From positions 930,001 through 994,000 of the forward strand of contig NW_020167534.1 of NCBI RefSeq assembly GCF_001641265.1: a DNA stretch of 64,000 bases. Direction: 5' to 3'. The position numbers were made by a program, and so were the translations under genes. The DNA comes from Pseudogymnoascus destructans (taxonomy: Eukaryota > Ascomycota > Leotiomycetes > Thelebolales > Thelebolaceae). Numbering within the stretch: the stretch's first letter is position 1; the number at the start of each line of letters is the position of its first letter. This document shows, one piece after another, positions 42,451-53,896 of the stretch. Under the pieces are notes generated by a model. That model was given only the letters and a program-made list of their open reading frames with translations. It did not search any database and had not been told where the DNA came from.

Positions 42451-42616
42451 TGAGGGCGGCATAGGTGAGGGCGGCATAGGTGAGGGCGGCATAGGTGAGG
42501 GCGGCATAGGTGAGGGCGGCATAGGTGAGGGCGGCATAGGTGAGGGCGGCACAGGTGAGGGCGGCACAGGTGAGGGCGGGACAGGCGTGGGCGTAGGCGT
42601 AGGCGTGGGCGTGGGC
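42451..42616. repeat. Nine 15-bp units, then a 6-bp GGCGT(A/G) array
   Basis: TGAGGGCGGCATAGG in nine copies (42451-42585), the last three drifting to CACAGG or GACAGG. It is followed by GTGGGC/GTAGGC hexamers to 42616. The near identity points to recent expansion. Confidence 0.9.
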
Positions 42617-42764
42617 ACACAGCGATCGGCCATGGGATCGCCCTACCACGCGATGGGCCGGCAATTGCGCGGAGAGGGAGGGAGGGTGGTGGTGTGGTGA
42701 TGGTGATGGAGGGAGGGTGGTGGCGTGGTGATGGTGGTGGTGTGTTACTGTGCTGTAGTTGCTG

Positions 42765-42930
42765 CACGCACGCTGTGACTACAGTTAGTTACTCCACGCA
42801 CGCTGTGACTACAGTTAGTTACTCCACGCACGCTGTGACTACAGTTAGTTACTCCACGCACGCTGTGACTACAGTTAGTTACTCCACGCACGCTGTGACT
42901 ACAGTTAGTTACTCCACTCACGCTGTGAGC
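42765..42930. repeat. 30-bp minisatellite, about 5.5 copies
   Basis: Unit CACGCACGCTGTGACTACAG plus TTAGTTACTC repeated head to tail with almost no variation; only the last unit has CACTCACG. Confidence 0.9.
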
Positions 42931-43184
42931 TGTGAACAGACTCCGCCCATGTGCGTCCATCACTATCCCCCCCGTTGCTACCGCCCTATCGCCTCCTCTG
43001 CCTCTGTTCCATACCAGCTGACTGACTGTGCTCAACATAATAAGATGGGGCCGATGCGATGCAGCTGCCCCCGTATGTATGCGCAGGCAGGCCGGAGAGG
43101 GACATGTCATGTCAGCACGGCCGAACCGTTGCTTGACTGCCTCTGTCCTCATTATGCCTGAAACACGCTACGCTGCCGATCCCA

Positions 43185-43312
43185 ATCTATCCCCCCACCA
43201 CCCCAAACCCCCACCACCCCAAACCCCCACCACCCCAAACCACCCCCCAACCCACCACCCACCACCCACCACCCACCACCCCAACCCACCACCACCCACC
43301 ACCCAAGGGACC
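43185..43312. repeat. CCACCCCAAACC / CCACCCA array
   Basis: C-rich strand of CCACC units with AAAC interruptions; the complementary strand is G-rich. Confidence 0.8.
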
Positions 43313-44040
43313 ACATCCCGATAGTAAACTACCTCTCGTACTCCGTACTCCGTACTCCGTACTTTCTACATGGTGTTTGTCAAATGGTGTTTGTCAAGTA
43401 ATTGTACCAAAACTGGAGATTGCCCTGGATCTGGTGGGTGGGGATACCCTGATGACCTACCTCGATGAACCTTGGAATTGACCTTGAACGAATCCCTGAA
43501 ATGAGAAAACTCCATATGCCGTCGATTAGGAGATGGGGGTAGAAGGATATGAAACATCCACTAAGCATTCTGTCCTCTCCTTAGCCCGCCTAGTTTGCTG
43601 TTGTTTCTTCAATCTTGCGGATAATACTGGGTCCTTTGCTCGGCTTCGTGGTTTGCCCTGCTAACCGCCGGGAGGTGAGGATATGAGATGAGAAAAAAGA
43701 AAAATACGATGGTGTCTTTGTCACCGGGCATTTCGGGGCAGTTTGTGTGTGACGCCAGATCGGATCCGGGGAACAAGCAACTGTCTGGTTCTCGTTTCGT
43801 TTCAATTCCCACTGCAGGCATCATCCCCGAGGCCTGGAGATTGCGGACCAAGAGAAACGAAATCATTGCTGAGCTCGAAGATGGTGGCTGTGCATCGACC
43901 TCCCTGCAACCGATCGATCGCCTAAGAGTTGTAAAAATGTGAAGTTCCCACCCTTGGCAATCGCCGATTCGCGCACGAATGGCTGTGGGGCCAGGGCGGC
44001 GCTGGTATGGTTGGCTGTGGTGTGGTAGGTGGGTTTTTGG

Positions 44041-44155
44041 CATGTTATTAGCATGTTATTAGTTTGTTATTAGCATGTTATTAGCATGTTATTAGCATGT
44101 TATTAGCATGTTATTAGCATTGATTAGCATTGTTATTAGCATTGTTATTAGCAAC
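44041..44155. repeat. 11-bp ATGTTATTAGC array
   Basis: About ten copies of ATGTTATTAGC with variants TTGTTATTAGC and TTGATTAGC. Confidence 0.85.
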
Positions 44156-44328
44156 GACGACCTACTTTACTTTCGGCCATGTTTCAGATATCGAGATCCG
44201 CTCTGTGCTTAATTGGTCCGTCGTTGTTGAGCAAGGGTGCCACTTTGAGAGGTGCTCCGCTGTTCGTTTTGGCTTGCTGGGGGCCTGCAGAGGGAAATGA
44301 CGGGGACGACAATATAATGATGCAATGT

Positions 44329-44415
44329 AGAGAGGTTGAGAGGAGAGGTTGAGAGGAGAGGTTGAGAGGAGAGGTTGAGAGGAGAGGTTGAGAGGAGAGG
44401 TTGAGAGGAGAGGTT
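44329..44415. repeat. 13-bp GAGAGGTTGAGAG array
   Basis: Six and a half perfect head-to-tail units. Confidence 0.85.
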
Positions 44416-44847
44416 GAACTCCCAACTACCCTTAGCCCACATGCCTCTGCCGAGCACTAGCATCCCGGCCTGTGTGGGCCAGCAGTCAGAATCGGGCAGT
44501 TGCTCCTTCACCTCCTCTGGCGAGCAGGAGGATCTCACGACGCCACCACGCCCAGGCCCAACTATAATCCGCCACCAGTTGATTGATTGCGGGCCACCGT
44601 CGGTGACGCCATCGTGGACATTGAAAGTCTAGCTCTCCTGCTTGTACTCCCATCGCCGTTTCGCGGTGTTCTCTACCGTGTTGTGGAGTAAAGGTACATG
44701 AGACGGCACTGGCGCCTGAAGGATAGTGCCTGGTGATGATGATGGAGACGGTAGACTAGCTGTAAGTAACAGTAGTGGTGTACTAGGAATCCTAGCAGGA
44801 CCCTCTTAAATGTCCCATCTCCGTCCGTCCTTGACCACCATCGTCGA

Positions 44848-44915
44848 CCCTGAACCCCCTGAACCCCCTGAACCCCCTGAACCCCCTGAACCTCCTGAAC
44901 CCCCTGAACCCCCTG
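44848..44915. repeat. 10-bp CCCTGAACCC array
   Basis: About seven copies, with one T-for-C change. Confidence 0.85.
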
Positions 44916-45800
44916 TACCCACCTGAACTGACTACCCCCCCTCTTTCCCCCCACCTCAAAGGTCACCAACCTTTCTTTAACCCATCCCACAATTCCTTCG
45001 GGGACGTCTTTCCTCTCTCATCTCATCTCTCCCCTCCCTCTCTCCACTCCCCCTCCCCTCCACTCTCTCCCTCCCCTCCCCTCCCCTCCCCTCCACTCCC
45101 CTCCACTCCCCTCCACTCCCCTTTGCGCCTCTTTTACGCCTCGTCTCTAAGCTTTACTGTAGACCTTCCAGGAATTCCCCACTCCCCTTCGGCAGCTGCT
45201 CCAAACCATCGTACCATAACTCTGCCGTGCTTGGCTGTACCTACCCTTGGCCGTTGGGAAAGCATCATCCCGCTGCAGTCCCATCTATCCCATCTCTCGA
45301 CTGCGTGCAGGTTATATACCGTATATAAAATAAAACGGAAAATCTCGTCTCCCGTCAATTTATCTGCTCAAACTTGCCCTGTACACAGTACATACAATAC
45401 TACAATTTGTACTCCGTACTCGGTGCCACATCTTGGTTTGGGATCCATATCGTTGCCCACCTTGATAGGTGTCAACGGCCAAGATACTCCGTACAGCAAC
45501 CATGCAGCATGGCCATACAAGCAACCACCAACCACATCCTGATCCTGGCTTGTCTGTGCGTGTAAAGAAAGATACATGACAGAAAAAACATTGCGTACAA
45601 GGCCGGCACTGTGTGTGTGTGTGTGTGAATGGTGTGAATGGACAGTTTGGGTTTGGGTAGTAGTGGTTGTATCTCTCTAACTGTTTTTTTATTTTATTTT
45701 ATTTATTTTATTCTTCTTTTCGTTTGTGATAGTGTCCTTGACCAGCTTTGTGGGATATTATGCACGGGATTGTATGGGAAGGATTGTATGTATTAAATAG

Positions 45801-46036
45801 ATATCATGTACGGGATTTTAAGTATTAAATGGATATCATGTACGGGATTTTAAGTATTAAATGGATATCATGTACGGGATTTTAAGTATTAAATGGATAT
45901 CATGTACGGGATTGTATGTATTAAATGGATATCATGTACGGGATTGTATGGAAGTATTAAATGGATATCATGTACGGGATTGTATGGTATTAAATGGATA
46001 TCATGTACGGGATTGTATGGAAGTATTGCATGTATT
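45801..46036. repeat. 32-bp minisatellite with ATATCATGTACGGGAT, seven copies
   Basis: Copies start at 45801, 45833, 45865, 45897, 45929, 45965 and 45998. The first three contain TTTTAAGTATTAAATGG, the later ones GTATG(T)ATTAAATGG, so the array has two sub-types in blocks. Confidence 0.9.
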
Positions 46037-46184
46037 AAAGAAAAGAAGCCTCGAAGAAAAAGAGTACTTATAACTTGGAGTATTATATACTTAAAAGGCG
46101 GGTCTTTTCTCCTGCAACCCACTAAGATCCTTACCCGTCGAAAGAACTGACTCTACTCTACTCCACACTCCCATCTATACTCGA

Positions 46185-46310
46185 GCTAATACTCGAGCTG
46201 TACTCGAGCACATACTCCAACTAATACTCGAGCACATACTCCAACTAATACTCGAGCTAACCATCTACCCCGTCCATATCCCTATCCCTATCCCTATCCC
46301 TATCCCTTGC
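46185..46310. repeat. ACTCGAGC-type and CCCTAT hexamer arrays
   Basis: Units TACTCGAGC(TAA/TGT/ACA) to about 46262, then five CCCTAT hexamers at 46276-46307. Confidence 0.75.
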
Positions 46311-46674
46311 TCCTTCTACCGGCTACTACCTGAACTACTACCGGTACTACCGCTACTACCGCTACTATACCGCTATACACTAAAACTAGAGCTGCTACTC
46401 CGCACCCAACCTTCCTTCCCACCTCTCCACACACTCCACACACCGTTCGGACTATTACCAGTTTCGTTCTTTCTCCATACTTTAGGCCCTGTCCCACCCC
46501 TACCCAACCAGCTACCAGCGCCACTCCAAACTGTCAACCCAGCCAGCTTCACGATACCTACATAAGGAACGCTGATCCCGTCTTTCCTCTCTGTATGATC
46601 GTCTGAACCTTATATCCACCAAGTTACATATGGAAGCCGCCTTCCCCAACCCTTCCAGGAACAAAAACACCATC

Positions 46675-46745
46675 GCACACCACACCGCACACCACACCGC
46701 ACACCACACCACACCACACCGCACACATAATACGCACACATAATA
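46675..46745. repeat. CACACCGCACAC array
   Basis: CA-rich tract of CACACCG/CACACCA units just before the FlbC-like gene, followed by CACACATAATAC twice. Confidence 0.7.
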
Positions 46746-46818
46746 CCACGACCGCGACCCTACATATCAACTTCCCCGTCCCTTCTCATAACTGACCTTA
46801 ACACAATAATTGTCGATT

Positions 46819-48067
46819 ATGACTATGGCCATAGACCATCAACAGCGTCAATTTGGCGCTCTGAACTTCGATCACATGCCTTATAATCACTCGCCGCATT
46901 TCACAAACCCGTGGAGTGCATCCTCGGCGCCTCCTCACCATAGCCTGTATTCTTCATCACACGACCTGAACCCCATCAGCTTGGACTCGATACCCAAGGA
47001 ACCGCCGGCAAGACTTGGCTCGCACGCCTCCTCCATGCCACCATACGCCTCCGCCCCTCACACTTCAGCTTCCGCAGGTAGCGCACCCATGGGGACTGTT
47101 TACGGGCACCAGCAGATGCACAGCTTGCCGCAAGACGTGATGAGCCAGAACCGTGTCCAGCCGCCCAATCCCGCCTACGGCAGCAGTGTTTCCTACTCGA
47201 GCGGAGGCTCCTCCCACCCAACCTACGCAACCTCTACGCCATACGATTCCATGGGCTATACTGCGGCGCCAGTACGGTCGACCTATGCGCTCCAGCAGCA
47301 AGCACAGGCGGACAATTCGCGGAGACTATCACAGCCGTCAGTTGCCTCAAGTTCCCTTCTCACAACCGCAACCGAGAATGAACGTCGGCGTCAAAGCTCC
47401 CTTATTGACTTCAATAGCAGAAGTGTGAGTTCCGAGACGACCCGAGACTTTGGTGATGCGATCAACGCGAGCCGTGGGATGATCGCTATGAGCCAGAACA
47501 CCACCCCGCGCAACATCTATGGACCCAATGCACGCAACGGGCGCGGATCGGGCGACGCCTACGGATTCCCTGCCACGCACTCCACAAACTCGTCCATATC
47601 TTCTTCTGGAACTTATCCAGCTTATTTTGGTGGTTCTGTCGATTCGTCTCTCAGCGACTATTCTAATACCGGATCAGATATCGAGGCCGCCTCGTCGAGG
47701 ACGCTCCCAAGGCCCCCTGGGTTTATGGGCGGAGGAGCTCCCCCCGCTCCTTCGTCCATGATGGGCCAATTCAGCTCCAAGGTCTCATCCAGCACGCAGA
47801 AGAAGCACAAGTGCAAAGTGTGTGATAAACGCTTTACACGCCCCAGTTCGCTCCAGACGCACATGTACAGCCACACTGGCGAGAAGCGTACGTTGAATCT
47901 CCCAATGGAGACAAGACGAGATTACTGACTGTTTAATAGCTTTTGCGTGTGAGGTTGAAGGATGCGGTCGTCACTTTTCAGTCGTCTCGAACCTGCGCAG
48001 GCATCGAAAGGTGCACAAGGGAGGAGCGCCTTCTGAAGCGGGATCCGACGACCATCACTCAGAATAA
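46819..48067 (+). CDS. C2H2 transcription factor, FlbC-like
   Basis: Two exons, 46819-47887 and 47940-48067, give 398 residues. The first 330 residues are Ser/Pro/Tyr-rich and disordered. Two C2H2 fingers close the protein: CKVCDKRFTRPSSLQTHMYSH in exon 1, and CEVEGCGRHFSVVSNLRRHRKVH, whose linker GEKPFA is formed across the intron. A terminal acidic tail SDDHHSE follows. Two C-terminal fingers of this type at the end of a 350-400 residue protein is the layout of FlbC, an activator of conidiation in Aspergillus. I am sure of the finger type, less of strict orthology. A second in-frame ATG lies two codons in. The upstream tract is unusually long and repetitive. Confidence 0.82.
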
Positions 48068-50224
48068 AAAGATTTCAAAACAAATTAACGACAAAATACT
48101 GCACCTTGCATCGATACCCATGTCCCGAAGACTGCGACCTAGACGAGAGAAAGAGAGAGAGAAGAGTTGCGAGAGCAAAAATCACGAGAGCCATGTTATG
48201 AGGGGGACAAACGTCGAATCTGTGGATATGTTACTACATTATTCGACTAATCCTGTGGATATTCAAATTGACGGTTGGTCATGCGGAGAATCGCCAAATG
48301 TTTTTTTCCTGGCTTCTCAAATCACGATCACTACAATAATACTGTACTATTTTAGGATGGAGAAGAGGGAAGTGGGAAGGGGGGCTGGGGGGGGGTTATG
48401 GAACTGGAACACCTGGGGGGTTCTACATTAAACCACGTGTGGAATGGGAGAAACTGCGTGGCGTTCAGGGCGGACTTTTTTCTTCGATTTTTACTGTATC
48501 ACTGTATCAGTGTTGCGCATTCTCATTGCTCTCAATGTCGATATATACCCATCATGTAGTTGTCTGGGTCCGGGGACGAATTAGGACATAACAAAAACGG
48601 TCGTTTCAATAAAAAATACCACAATGAAAGGGATGGCGGCGGCTTCGGCCAACACAACAATCATATTCACCAACTTTTCCCAAATTGACCCGTGAAATTT
48701 TCTTGTGCAATTGCCTCTACTCATCCATCACACTATGCTCAACAACTCGAGAGAGGCTGTGCAAGTAACTGGTTGCCACCTACTCCATCCCATCAACCCA
48801 CATCTCCTCCCTGCCCTATCTTCGGAAACCCTCTCAACTCGCCGAGCAAAGAAGACAACAGATAAGGGGTTTTTATCTGCCCGAAACACGCATCGCTTAT
48901 GTGACTTCCCCCCGCCTGCTTCTCACATGGAGTGGGCAGCTCAACTGGCCCAGGGACGCTGCAGCGGTGCGTGTGAAGACGTCAGGGGATGGGGGTATTT
49001 GTACGCTGTGGGTTGTGCTTCTATTCTCGATTTCCCGTACGGCGGCTGTGGTGGCGGTGGTGGTGGTGGTGGTGGTGGATCTTCAGGGTCCAGCATCGCA
49101 TTCCGCCTGTAACTCGGCGCCACGGTACTACATCCCCTTCCATCCCGCAGCGCGTGTGTACCATCATCGTACGTACCGTCCTGAAGAGAACAAGCAGTTA
49201 CTGTAGTTACAGTTACAGATACATAGTCACCTCCACATGAGACACACCTCAAATTATGGTTCGCACCACGCCCAATCCGCCACGATCGTCATGCGATCGA
49301 TCGTCATGGCCCCGATCAGCGCCCAGCCATTCCGACGCCGGGAACTGGGGGGTAGCGGCCTTGGGGCGGGGGGCGGGGAGGTGGTTCTGAAACAAATGAG
49401 GACCCGTAAGGGGGGTAAAGGGGGGTAAGGGGGAGTTCTGCAGCAGGATCCAGCAGGATCCCTGGTGGGGGTCGCTGAGTTATTACTGTGGCGCTAATCG
49501 GTTCTCCCAGCCGTCCAGCTGAGCGGGGATGGATGAGGGTACTGTATCTATCTCCCTGTTATTCCCGCGCGCAATTCCCGTGCGCAATTTAATTGAGCGG
49601 GCTTGCTTGCTAACTTTCCTCGCCGCCACGTAGCGTACGATGCTACACGTCGCGATATTCGTGCTGGGAGCATACGTCGTTGGCGTTGCGAGGGGGCGTC
49701 GCATCTTCAAACGGCGGTGTTAGCTGGGGGGATGGGCATTGGCGGTGAGCGACAAGGGGGGGGAGTGATGGATGCAGTGGACAACGTCATCGGGGTACCT
49801 TGGGAGACCTTGGTCGGGAGAGAGTGAGTGGTTTTGTTGATGATAGTTGGCAGATTGAATATGTTGGAGATGTGTACCTAGAGCAGGTGACTGCAAGTTT
49901 GATTGCGGTTTTTGATTATGCCAGTTTCGCATCGTTGGGGGCGAGTCTCGTGGGTTCAATGGCTTACTGGATCTTCAATGAAGCATGGCCAAGGAAGCCA
50001 TGGAAGCTTACGGCGTTTACTGATCACGAACCACAGCATGCCAGAAACAGAATGACTCTCTACACTATCACAGAACGATGCAGCGTTGGTTGTCACTCCC
50101 GTGTATCATTTACCTGTATTAACTACCTCGCCATGCCTGTTAACTAAAGTACACATATCAATCATATAACGCCCGCGAACCCTTTTCCCATTCCCGCCTT
50201 CCCTTTCCCACGAGCTCCAAAGCT
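48068..50224. other. Intergenic region between FlbC-like and SF3B1 genes
   Basis: 2.16 kb without a convincing gene. Features seen are a (GGT)n tract at 49045-49079, G-runs near 48380-48420 and 49350-49430, and a doubled CAGCAGGATC at 49441-49460. The frames at 48705-49252 mostly translate the GGT tract on one strand or the other. Confidence 0.5.
49045..49079. repeat. GGT microsatellite
   Basis: GGTGGCGGT followed by repeated GGT triplets. Confidence 0.8.
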
Positions 50225-53200
50225 TCAAATCACAATCGCCAGTTCAGGCCTATCCATCTTCTCGTCACCCAGACCAGGGTAGTAGGGTACCATCGCATCG
50301 GCGCCCTGGACATACGCATCGTTGTACAGTCTCCAGTAGGGCTGTCTGACTTTGCGCGCTGGGTGGAAGAGTCCGGCCCAGACGTAGTTCATCGTCAGGC
50401 CAGGTCCAACTGCCATGCGAATTGCATCAATGGCTTCAACAATGCGGTCAATGACGTGGGGGCTGGTCTCGAAGAGGTTGGGATACAGCAGGTTGAGTAG
50501 ATGGAGCATGGCATCTTCACAGCCCAGTCCCACGACACCCAGTGCGACGTGCTTCACTACTGAAGCTGCCGTTTGCCTGTGAACCTGATCTCTGTCTATC
50601 AAGGCATCTTCCAGAAGAGGGGTGACGGCGTAAACGTAGTCCTTGGCCATCTCCCCAATATACTCGAAAAGGAAAGATAGAGACTTGAGCACACCGTTTT
50701 GGACATTCAGCTCTGGCACTCTGTACTCGTTCATCAGAGCTGGCAGGACCGTGAAAGGCGCACAGGTTTCTGCAACGATGCCGATAGCGACGGCTGTGCA
50801 GACACGAGATTGTCGCTCTTGAACGCGCAAGTTGTTCAGGAGAGTTGCCAAAACATCCTGTGGTCCGATGGCCTTAGCGATGAAGCCGAATGTGTTGTTG
50901 GCTGCCCGACGAATACCCTTCTTGTGGGCCTTCAGCATGTCCAGCAATTCGAAGCAAATTCTCATCCATTCTCTCGCATTGACACTTTCTGGTCCGCGAT
51001 CCGCGATACGTCCAACCAAATCAATGGTATTCTCTTGCACCTTTTCATGTCTGTTGCGCAGAATCGGAGTGAGGCGGGGCAGTAAGTCTTTAATAGGTGG
51101 CTGCATCTGGCTGATACCAACAACGGTCACGATGGACCTGAGTGCGCCGAGGATGGATCCTAACACCTCTGGGTATTCTTCTCCCAAGTATTCGTACAAA
51201 ACAACGCCCAATTTGTACATCAGTGCATCTTCGCCGCACTGCTTCATCACCATGGCAATCCGGGAAATCAGATCGGCTGCCTGTTGTCGTACTGTAGCAG
51301 ATTTGTTGTTGAGGCGCCACAGAATGGTGCTGACGATTTGTGGTAGGTATGGCTTGCAGCGAGTTCCCAGAGCATTGACGACTGTTCCGAAGCCGTTCAG
51401 CATGACAATATCCTCCACGCTCTGCTCCTGGAAGGAATGCAATATTCCATCAATCAGTCGCTCCTCCAGGCGCTCGCCAATGTCTGCAGCGCCCAAGCTG
51501 GCAATTACCTTCTCTACCGTCTCCACGGTCATCTTTCGGTAAGCTTCGCTCTCATCCTTTAGGTTGTTGACAATTCTCTCCACAATCTCCCCTACGCCGA
51601 CCTTCTGCCCAAGATCCACCGTAGTATCGACGACCTGTCTGTAGTTGCGCTTGTCCAAAGCCATTCGTCGAACCCAGAAACTCTTGAAAAACTCATCCAG
51701 GACGTGCTCCTTCAAGTAGCCAGCCGTAACACCATCAGTGCCAGCACATTGTGAGACCACCTTGAGAACGACTTTCTTCATCTCTTCATCTGGGGAAGAG
51801 AACTCTCGTAGAAGGATCTCCATGATTTGACTTGTGTAGTAGTTGGCGTACTCCTCGTCCATCAGCGGGATGATATAACCGACAGCCTTGAGAAACCCAG
51901 CCAGGCCCTTTCCACGCTGCTTCCTGGCTCCTGTCCACAAAGGATTCAGAATATCATCGAAGCTCTCAATACCGTATGGATTGGCCGCCTCAGCCAAAGC
52001 TGCGATTGCTAAACTGGTAACGGTCCGCACCTTGGTTTGGTCGTCGTTGAGGTTGCCGCCAATGCAGTCCACCAACCCTTTCAGGTGGGGAAGCACAGCG
52101 CAACCCATCAGAATAGGGATTTGTTGCACAATCTTGACACCAGTGTGCCTTGCTTGCCACGACTTCTTACTTCGGCATACAGCCCGAAGGAACGGTAGAA
52201 GTGCAGGAATACCTAACGCGGAAGCTACTACCGCAAAGGCTCTCGCGGTTGTGTTTCGGACGTACTCGTCGACGTGGTCGATATCAGGTCGCATCGTGCT
52301 GATCATGTGAGCGAGACCAGCAGCTTTACTCAGGTTGGAAATAATCTCGCGACCCTCCACCCTCGCATAGTAGTCTTGGTCAATAAGCAGAGGTTCAATG
52401 ACGACAAGAATCTTGTGTACGTAAGGCCGCACCAGGTCGTCCAGCTTGTAAAGAACACGATCGATGACTTTGACAAGCAAATGTCGCTCCTGGTCCTCGA
52501 GACTCTTCTCCATCAGCAGTGGCAATATCTGGTTGAAGAGAGGGCCAGCTCCAAACTGTCGCGCGTTATCCGTCAATTGACGAAGGGCGGTTTTCCGCAT
52601 GGGAGGGGTTCCATTCTTGACCTTGAGGAGGAGCCTCATGATCTTCCTTTCCTTCAACTCGTCGACGCTCATCGCATTTTCGTCACTTCCATCAGTCAAC
52701 TTCCCGAAGTATGCCATGTCCTCAGCCTTGAAAAACTGAAGGTCGCCAACACCTGGAATCTCGGTGGGCAACTGCTTGCCCATAGAGCGCTGGGATTCTG
52801 GATCTTGCATCATGAAGCCCCCACTCATCGACGCAGGGGTTTGCATCATTTTCTGGGAAGCAGTTCTAATAGGGGCGTATCCTGGTGGTGGCTCCAATAT
52901 CTTGTAACCCTCCGAAGGTAGCATCAGGTCCAGCTCCTCATCAGACAATGCCATATTGCGCATGGATATATCAGTCCCGAATGCAGTCGGAACCATCATA
53001 CCACCTTGCGACGGGTGTTGCGGAGTGACGAGGCCTTGCTGCCCAATTGGTGTAGCAGCTGGAGCTTGATCCCATCGTGAGCGCCGACGTGGTGTGTCTT
53101 CGACTAATGCGCCACTTGGCGCTGGCGTCTGGTCCCATCGTGATCGCTTCACCTTCCCCTCTGAGGGTTGCACTGCTCCAGCTTCAGTCCCTGCATCCGA

Positions 53201-53896
53201 CGAGATATCCCACCGCTGCTTCCTCTTCCTTCCCGCAGCCACAACTTCCGTAGATCCAGCTTCGTTATTCTCCTTGTCGTTCAGCGCATGGCCATCATCG
53301 CCGAGTGTCGGTTTGTGTTGAACTGCAGTCCCATCCGCCTCCTTATCAGCAATAGCTCTCTTGACCCTTTCCTCTTCGCGCTCCAATTCGCGCCGTCGCA
53401 TAACCTCCCGATAACCCTCGCCTTCCTCTGCGGCTCCAGCCTGGCGGTTGGAGGCAAACGCGTCTGCCCTTGTCGCAGTGAGTATTCGATCCAGTCGTCG
53501 CTTTTGGTAATCAGTCTCCCGATCAGTTATCCGCGCGCTCTTCTCCCGACCTAGAAGTATGTCCTCTTCCTCAACGCCGCCTCCCCGCGAGAACTCGTCC
53601 ATCTGGTTTCTGGTGGCCGTGTATTGCCCAACCAGCCTCCTGCTGCTGTCAGCATCTGCCATTTCATCATCCTCACCATCCTCAGCCACTGATATCGATG
53701 TGTTGTATCCAGCAAACTTGTCCCCAGCGGCACGATCGTAGACGGTGGTGTCGAAGCTTTCGGTCAAGGAAGCCTTGGTGGAAACATCAGTTCGCTGACT
53801 GGAAGGATCAAATGTCTTTGATCCACTCTTACCAGCAGAAGCGGCATTCCGCTCAGCCTGGAGCTTCCTGATCGTCTCAAAGGTATCGTCCGACAT
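50225..53896 (-). CDS. SF3B1: Splicing factor 3b subunit 1 (SF3B1/Hsh155/Prp10)
   Basis: A single exon of 1,223 residues. I start at ATG 53896 (MSDDTFETIRKLQAERN); the frame is open further upstream only from a GTG. The N-terminal third is disordered and charged and holds several Trp ligand motifs (KQRWD, SRWDQTP, RSRWDQAP) that bind UHM domains of U2AF65-type proteins. The conserved PPPGYAP segment and VGDLQFFKAEDMAYFGKL follow (near 400). The rest is the HEAT superhelix, ending in PYYPGL...PELAIVI. SF3B1 clamps the branch-site/U2 snRNA duplex in the spliceosome. The gene lies directly downstream of U2AF2 on the same strand, 431 bases apart. Confidence 0.96.
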   Translation of the reverse strand: MSDDTFETIRKLQAERNAASAGKSGSKTFDPSSQRTDVSTKASLTESFDTTVYDRAAGDKFAGYNTSISVAEDGEDDEMADADSSRRLVGQYTATRNQMDEFSRGGGVEEEDILLGREKSARITDRETDYQKRRLDRILTATRADAFASNRQAGAAEEGEGYREVMRRRELEREEERVKRAIADKEADGTAVQHKPTLGDDGHALNDKENNEAGSTEVVAAGRKRKQRWDISSDAGTEAGAVQPSEGKVKRSRWDQTPAPSGALVEDTPRRRSRWDQAPAATPIGQQGLVTPQHPSQGGMMVPTAFGTDISMRNMALSDEELDLMLPSEGYKILEPPPGYAPIRTASQKMMQTPASMSGGFMMQDPESQRSMGKQLPTEIPGVGDLQFFKAEDMAYFGKLTDGSDENAMSVDELKERKIMRLLLKVKNGTPPMRKTALRQLTDNARQFGAGPLFNQILPLLMEKSLEDQERHLLVKVIDRVLYKLDDLVRPYVHKILVVIEPLLIDQDYYARVEGREIISNLSKAAGLAHMISTMRPDIDHVDEYVRNTTARAFAVVASALGIPALLPFLRAVCRSKKSWQARHTGVKIVQQIPILMGCAVLPHLKGLVDCIGGNLNDDQTKVRTVTSLAIAALAEAANPYGIESFDDILNPLWTGARKQRGKGLAGFLKAVGYIIPLMDEEYANYYTSQIMEILLREFSSPDEEMKKVVLKVVSQCAGTDGVTAGYLKEHVLDEFFKSFWVRRMALDKRNYRQVVDTTVDLGQKVGVGEIVERIVNNLKDESEAYRKMTVETVEKVIASLGAADIGERLEERLIDGILHSFQEQSVEDIVMLNGFGTVVNALGTRCKPYLPQIVSTILWRLNNKSATVRQQAADLISRIAMVMKQCGEDALMYKLGVVLYEYLGEEYPEVLGSILGALRSIVTVVGISQMQPPIKDLLPRLTPILRNRHEKVQENTIDLVGRIADRGPESVNAREWMRICFELLDMLKAHKKGIRRAANNTFGFIAKAIGPQDVLATLLNNLRVQERQSRVCTAVAIGIVAETCAPFTVLPALMNEYRVPELNVQNGVLKSLSFLFEYIGEMAKDYVYAVTPLLEDALIDRDQVHRQTAASVVKHVALGVVGLGCEDAMLHLLNLLYPNLFETSPHVIDRIVEAIDAIRMAVGPGLTMNYVWAGLFHPARKVRQPYWRLYNDAYVQGADAMVPYYPGLGDEKMDRPELAIVI

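Larger units (their letters stand above)
40289..46818. other. 6.5-kb gene-free tract full of simple repeats, upstream of the FlbC-like gene
   Basis: No frame here looks like a gene: all longer ones translate simple repeats (Pro/His/Thr/Ser runs). The tract carries poly-purine/pyrimidine segments and at least ten separate tandem arrays, listed individually. Strong base-composition swings (G-runs 41400-41480, C-runs 44930-45120) and CT-rich and CA-rich stretches run toward 46,750. It probably includes the long leader and promoter of the transcription factor at 46819. Confidence 0.6.

Noticed and set aside
42216..42767. Frames encoding long PPSPM / RPHLC repeats
   Set aside because: They are translations of the 15-bp minisatellite, open because the unit length is a multiple of three.
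42451..42930. Regular arrays resembling a CRISPR at first sight
   Set aside because: Units are contiguous with no unique spacers, and the genome is eukaryotic.
43590..44054. 144-codon minus-strand ORF in the minisatellite tract
   Set aside because: Composition is irregular, with no domain, and it overlaps other equally long frames on the opposite strand.
46276..46307. CCCTAT hexamers as an internal telomere trace
   Set aside because: The fungal telomere unit is TTAGGG/CCCTAA; the hexamer differs and is only five copies long.
48705..49252. Overlapping ORFs on both strands around the GGT tract
   Set aside because: Poly-Gly, poly-Pro or poly-Trp runs arise from the microsatellite; no conserved sequence.
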